Source: an uncultured Eubacteriales bacterium (GTDB lineage: Bacteria; Bacillota; Clostridia; Lachnospirales; Lachnospiraceae). Taken from it: a stretch of DNA of 9,070 nucleotides. Under the pieces are notes generated by a model that did no database searches, had not been told where the DNA came from, and saw only the letters and a program-made list of their open reading frames with translations. The stretch is taken from NCBI GenBank assembly GCA_900313855.1, contig OMSZ01000210.1:1-9070 (forward strand), in the 5' to 3' direction. Position numbers and translations under genes: made by a program. How positions within the stretch are numbered: position 1 is the first letter of the stretch; each line of letters begins with the position of its first letter. This document shows, piece after piece, positions 6,633 to 9,070 of the stretch.

Positions 6633-7481
6633 TCAAACTGCTATCGGAATATTCTTGATCTGTTCACCGGCCTGATAATTCTCAATCGTAAAATCATTCG
6701 TTGTAAAATCATAAAAATTCTTTATTTCCGGATTCAACGAAAACTTCGGTGCCGGATAAGTCGGACGCTTGATAAGCTCCTTGACTATATCAATATGTCT
6801 GTCGTAAATATGCGCATCAGCTATTACATGGATAAGCTCACCCGGCTCCATATCACTTACCTGGGCAAACATATAAACAAGCACTGCGTATTGAACCACA
6901 TTCCAGTTATTAGCTGCCAGCACATCCTGAGAACGCTGATTAAGAATTGCATTAAGCGTAAGCTTATCATGTCCCTCTTTCTTGGTAACATTAAATGTCA
7001 TGCTATAGGCACATGGATACAGGTTCATCTCCGACAGATCTGCATGAACATAAATATTTGTCATGATTCTTCTTGAAAAAGGGTTATTCTTAAGATCAAA
7101 CAAAACCCTGTCCACCTGATCCATCATACCCTCGCTGTATCTATGCTTTACAGACATCTGATAACCATACGCTTTTCCGATAGAACCATTCTCATCTGCC
7201 CATTCATCCCATATATGAGATTTGAGGTCATGAATATTATTAGATTTCTTCTGCCATATCCAAAGCAGCTCATCAACTGCTGATTTGACATAGGTCTTTC
7301 TAAGCGTCATTGCCGGAAATTCTTTTGAAAGATCATACCTGTTGACTACTCCGAATTTCTTGATGGTATAAGCAAACGTTCCATCCTCCCATTTCGGACG
7401 AACCTTCTCATTCTCCGTACTGCATCCATTCTCTATAATGTCTGTACACATATTAATAAAAAGATCATCAGCGTAACTCAT
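6633..7481 (-). CDS. thyA: Thymidylate synthase (ThyA type)
   Basis: Methylates dUMP to dTMP using 5,10-methylene-tetrahydrofolate, releasing dihydrofolate. Numbering from ATG 7493: the phosphate-binding Arg pair is at 141-142 (SRR), the nucleophile is Cys161 in LYPCAYSM, RSQD is at 187-190, Asn198 follows, and HIY is at 228-230. The chain matches the Bacillus/phi3T-like branch (ELLWIWQ, HIWDEWADENGSIGKAYG) more than the E. coli branch. PCAY replaces the common PCH, and LAANNWN replaces the usual LGxPFN; I believe this is typical of clostridial ThyA, but that is from memory. The longest frame starts at 7493, but that ATG forms part of the Shine-Dalgarno ATGGAG. ATG 7481 lies six bases after GGAG and begins MSYADDLF, so 282 residues are preferred. 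It is the first gene of the thyA-folA operon. Confidence 0.96.
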   Translation of the reverse strand: MSYADDLFINMCTDIIENGCSTENEKVRPKWEDGTFAYTIKKFGVVNRYDLSKEFPAMTLRKTYVKSAVDELLWIWQKKSNNIHDLKSHIWDEWADENGSIGKAYGYQMSVKHRYSEGMMDQVDRVLFDLKNNPFSRRIMTNIYVHADLSEMNLYPCAYSMTFNVTKKEGHDKLTLNAILNQRSQDVLAANNWNVVQYAVLVYMFAQVSDMEPGELIHVIADAHIYDRHIDIVKELIKRPTYPAPKFSLNPEIKNFYDFTTNDFTIENYQAGEQIKNIPIAV

Positions 7482-7512
7482 ATCATTCTCCATTCTATAA
7501 TTTATTCATGCA

Positions 7513-7546
7513 GACTACGTGTGGAAATCTTCGTTCCACTTTAGTC
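7513..7546 (-). other. Stem-loop in the thyA leader
   Basis: On the minus strand GACTA (7546-7542) and GTGGAA (7539-7534) pair with TTCCAC (7526-7521) and TAGTC (7517-7513), separated by a 2/3-base internal loop and capped by a 7-base loop. A further GCA/TGC match flanks it. No T-run follows. It lies 32 bases before the thyA start, so it should be within the 5' leader if transcription starts upstream. Confidence 0.5.
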
Positions 7547-7561
7547 GTTGCTTTTCATAAC

Positions 7562-7591
7562 AAATGTGCCATATGTCAATATGGCACATTT
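7562..7591. repeat. Perfect 13-bp inverted repeat upstream of thyA
   Basis: aaatgtgccatat (7562-7574) and atatggcacattt (7579-7591) are exact reverse complements around gtca. Neither side is followed by a convincing T-run beyond the TTT in the stem. It could be a poor bidirectional terminator behind the metalloprotease-like gene or an operator for thyA. A consensus TTGACA (minus, 7579-7574) falls in its centre, but no -10 box lies at normal distance. Confidence 0.7.
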
Positions 7592-7606
7592 AATTTCAAT
7601 CCTTGC

Positions 7607-7634
7607 AAAACGTATATCTTAAAATGAGATATAC
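7607..7634 (-). terminator. Weak candidate terminator after the SprA-like gene
   Basis: On the minus strand, GTATATCT (7634-7627) pairs with AGATATAC (7619-7612) around a 7-base loop, followed by GTTTT (7611-7607). It starts 3 bases after the stop codon. The stem is A+T-rich and the T-run short, so termination may be partial. Confidence 0.4.
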
Positions 7635-7637
7635 ACT

Positions 7638-8102
7638 TTATGCACTTGCATCAATTCTGTTACCCTTCGTTGCCTCACTCTCAAACGACTTCTGATTCTT
7701 GCTGTACGGATCGCTTCCGTAGGTTTTCATAACCGTCCTCGTCGTTCCTCCTGCGATATAAGCTCTTCCGCACTCGGGACAAATTGCCGTCTTAAGATTG
7801 ACTGTGGCAGAAACAAGTTCCTTGTTCTCCTTATTGCCCTCAGCTATCGCATTGACAACATGCTCCTGCTCATGACTTCTAACCTTGCCGTAAGATTCAC
7901 CGGGATCTATATGTCCGCCGGTCTTAAATGAAACCATCTCATCAGAACCATCCTGATACCTTCTGTTCTTACAGGTCTGACATTCTATAGGTTTGACTCT
8001 CGCGGAGCTGTCAACTGTGTTATCCGCATTGACGGGTGTAACATAATCCACATTAGATACAGGTATAATATATCGATTGCTCATTCCAACCGGACCTAAC
8101 AT
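7638..8102 (-). CDS. SprA-related putative metalloprotease-like protein
   Basis: A 154-residue protein resembling the SprA-related family (also described as putative metalloprotease family proteins), recognised from memory. Seen: C41-x2-C44 in ECQTCKNRRYQDGSDE, then HEQEH at 77-81, a HExxH zinc-protease motif in RSHEQEHV, and C108-x2-C111 in AICPECGRAY, followed by GGTTRT. The cysteine pairs could bind a structural zinc. No signal peptide or membrane helix is visible, so it is probably cytosolic; protease activity is not proven for this family as far as I know. The longest frame starts at TTG 8138, but AAAGGGGTGG lies inside it, seven bases (from GGGG) before ATG 8102, so the shorter start is preferred. 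It is divergent from a TetR-type regulator, and their promoters overlap, suggesting control by that regulator. The last 20 residues are polar and probably disordered. Confidence 0.8.
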   Translation of the reverse strand: MLGPVGMSNRYIIPVSNVDYVTPVNADNTVDSSARVKPIECQTCKNRRYQDGSDEMVSFKTGGHIDPGESYGKVRSHEQEHVVNAIAEGNKENKELVSATVNLKTAICPECGRAYIAGGTTRTVMKTYGSDPYSKNQKSFESEATKGNRIDASA

Positions 8103-8164
8103 AACACCACCCCTTTCAATACGATAAAACAACAGCAAGTCACACTTTCACACAATTATTAATT

Positions 8165-8193
8165 ATTATACTACATACAAGTTATTCTTGCAA
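8165..8193 (-). promoter_or_regulatory. Promoter of the SprA-like gene
   Basis: On the minus strand: TTGCAA (8193-8188), 17-base spacer, TATAAT (8170-8165). The expected start is near 8158, giving a leader of about 55 bases. That leader carries the direct repeat tcacac (plus strand 8140-8145 and 8148-8153). Confidence 0.75.
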
Positions 8194-8197
8194 GTAT
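8184..8197. promoter_or_regulatory. Candidate operator over the shared -35 region
   Basis: ATTCTTGCAAGTAT is a palindrome at 12 of 14 positions, with perfect core CTTGCAAG (8187-8194). Its centre, 8190.5, is also the symmetry centre of the two divergent promoters. A half-site-like ACAAG lies just to the left (8178-8182). Binding by the adjacent TetR-type protein would block both promoters. The assignment to that protein is inference. Confidence 0.45.
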
Positions 8198-8216
8198 CAA
8201 ACAAATGGAATATAAT
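8188..8216 (+). promoter_or_regulatory. Promoter of the TetR-type regulator gene
   Basis: TTGCAA (8188-8193), a 17-base spacer and TATAAT (8211-8216). The expected start is near 8223, with about 33 bases of leader. The -35 hexamer is the same six base pairs used by the divergent promoter. Confidence 0.75.
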
Positions 8217-8255
8217 TGATTCAGTTATACATTTTAACACAAAGGGGGATACAAT

Positions 8256-8918
8256 ATGTCAGGAACATATAAAGTTGGAGATAACACCAAAGCCGCTATA
8301 CTTAAAGGCAGCAGGAAATTATTCTACAAAAAGGGTTATAAGAATACAACCTACAATGATCTAAGTTCTAATCTCAATATCAACAGGGCACTTATACCTT
8401 ATCATTTTAATAATAAAACAGCTCTTGGCGTTTCAGTATATAACGATATTATCACAACAGTAATGAACGCTGTTGACGAACTGATAGATACAGACGGATT
8501 ATCAGAGGATCTTTCCGCAGCGTTTCACATGATGATCTACTATCGTTTATTCAACAACAGACATTTTGTTGATCTTATCTGTGACCTTGCTAATGAGAAT
8601 TCTGATATGCTTTTTGATAAAGCGCAGGAAGGTAACATTATTAACAAATTATCCGAAGCATACTCATCCTATAACGGTAATGAATTCGATGTTATCTGTA
8701 AATGCATGGCCGCTATCCGCTTAAGCCTTATTAAAGCTTTAAAGGAAGAAAGCTGTTCCCCTGACAAAGCTGCTATACACTACATTAATTATGCTTTAAG
8801 ATACGTCGGTGTTTCCCAGTCCGATATTGATGATCTCATCGATTCGGCTATGCAGCTATGCGATCTTATCAACTGCGAGATCAGACAGGGCTTTTCGGTA
8901 TCTGTTTCATACAGATGA
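8256..8918 (+). CDS. TetR/AcrR family transcriptional regulator
   Basis: A one-component repressor-type regulator: an N-terminal DNA-binding domain and a C-terminal ligand/dimerisation domain. At 220 residues it has normal family length. Residues 11-57 show the TetR helix-turn-helix: TKAAILKGSRKLFYKKGY (helix 1), TTYNDLSSNLNI (helix 2), then INRALIPYHFNNKTAL, the recognition helix with the family hallmark Y-H-F-x-x-K. The rest is all helical and divergent, so the ligand cannot be named. The ATG at 8256 has AAAGGGGG seven bases upstream. It is the only plus-strand gene found here and is divergent from the SprA-like gene, sharing a -35 hexamer. Autoregulation and control of that neighbour are the simplest reading. 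No terminator is obvious after the stop. Confidence 0.92.
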   Translation: MSGTYKVGDNTKAAILKGSRKLFYKKGYKNTTYNDLSSNLNINRALIPYHFNNKTALGVSVYNDIITTVMNAVDELIDTDGLSEDLSAAFHMMIYYRLFNNRHFVDLICDLANENSDMLFDKAQEGNIINKLSEAYSSYNGNEFDVICKCMAAIRLSLIKALKEESCSPDKAAIHYINYALRYVGVSQSDIDDLIDSAMQLCDLINCEIRQGFSVSVSYR

Positions 8919-8988
8919 AAAGCAGCAACGTCTTTATAATCTCAAATATTTTAATAAGGATCAAACTTGAATAATAAATGAGCACTGT

Positions 8989-9010
8989 CAAGACTCGCTC
9001 GCGAGTCTTG
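8989..9010. repeat. Perfect 10-bp palindromic stem with 2-base loop
   Basis: CAAGACTCGC (8989-8998) and GCGAGTCTTG (9001-9010) are exact reverse complements separated by TC. No T-run follows on either side, so it is not a typical terminator. It directly abuts the next inverted repeat. Confidence 0.8.
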
Positions 9011-9066
9011 CGCGCCGGATTCGGGTCTGCTTTAGCAGACTCACTTCCTATTCGAATCCGTGCGCA
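9009..9066. repeat. Nested, branched inverted repeat at the window end
   Basis: Outer arms: TGCGC (9009-9013) with GCGCA (9062-9066), and CGGATTCG (9016-9023) with CGAATCCG (9053-9060), joined by a 2/1-base internal loop. Inside is a second hairpin, GTCTGC (9025-9030) with GCAGAC (9035-9040), loop TTTA. The element is clearly richer in G+C than its surroundings. Together with the neighbouring stem it looks like an extragenic palindromic repeat unit of about 80 bases. The window ends 4 bases later, so its full extent is unknown. Confidence 0.75.
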
Positions 9067-9070
9067 TCCC

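Noticed and set aside
6564..7076. 170-codon plus-strand frame across folA and thyA
   Set aside because: It overlaps two certain genes on the other strand and its translation shows no family features.
7574..7579. Consensus TTGACA (minus) as a -35 box for thyA
   Set aside because: The nearest -10-like word is only 14 bases on, and the hexamer is part of the 13-bp inverted repeat, so it is not called as a promoter.
9041..9067. Tiny minus-strand frame starting at ATG 9067, with about 8 residues
   Set aside because: It is too short, lacks a convincing binding site and lies within the palindromic element.

Overview
The window is A+T-rich DNA from a bacterium of the Bacillota, most likely class Clostridia and plausibly family Lachnospiraceae. 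Strong GGAGG-type ribosome binding sites, sigma-A-like promoters, a phi3T/Bacillus-like ThyA and several Clostridia-style proteins point there. The genus is inferred, not shown. Every gene except the last lies on the minus strand, so the genome is read here from right to left.

Right end (about 7.6-9.07 kb). A TetR-type regulator (plus strand) and a small HExxH/double-CxxC protein resembling SprA-related putative metalloproteases (minus strand) are divergent. Their intergenic region holds two promoters that share one palindromic -35 hexamer, TTGCAA, exactly symmetrically, inside a candidate operator. This looks like a compact two-gene switch. Beyond the regulator, the last 80 bases form a G+C-rich, multiply palindromic element that may continue past the window.

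Middle (6.06-7.6 kb). thyA and folA, thymidylate synthase and dihydrofolate reductase, form a two-gene operon. It has a structured leader and ends at a clear intrinsic terminator. The first enzyme produces dihydrofolate and the second recycles it.

Next (4.8-6.0 kb). A gene with its own promoter encodes a YbjQ/UPF0145-like domain joined to an unidentified middle domain and a four-cysteine zinc ribbon.

Left part (1-4.8 kb). Three genes lie close together in one direction. The first is a rhomboid protease with a GluP/YqgP-like cytosolic N-domain. The second is a large soluble protein with an N-terminal TPR-like solenoid and a long charged, repeat-bearing tail. The third is a coiled-coil/glycine-rich protein that runs off the window. 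Bacillus GluP carries rhomboid and TPR on one chain, whereas here they are on adjacent genes, which suggests a membrane-protease/scaffold module. A 14-bp hairpin whose G-U pairs fit only the minus-strand transcript sits in the rhomboid leader. At four genes the longest open frame is probably not the real start; the Shine-Dalgarno positions argue for shorter proteins.

No rRNA, tRNA, CRISPR array, insertion sequence or phage gene was seen. No gene-free stretch exceeds 300 bases. The largest gaps are 5941-6106, 7482-7637, 8103-8255 and 8919-9070, and their contents are listed. Nothing is recognised in 8919-8988.
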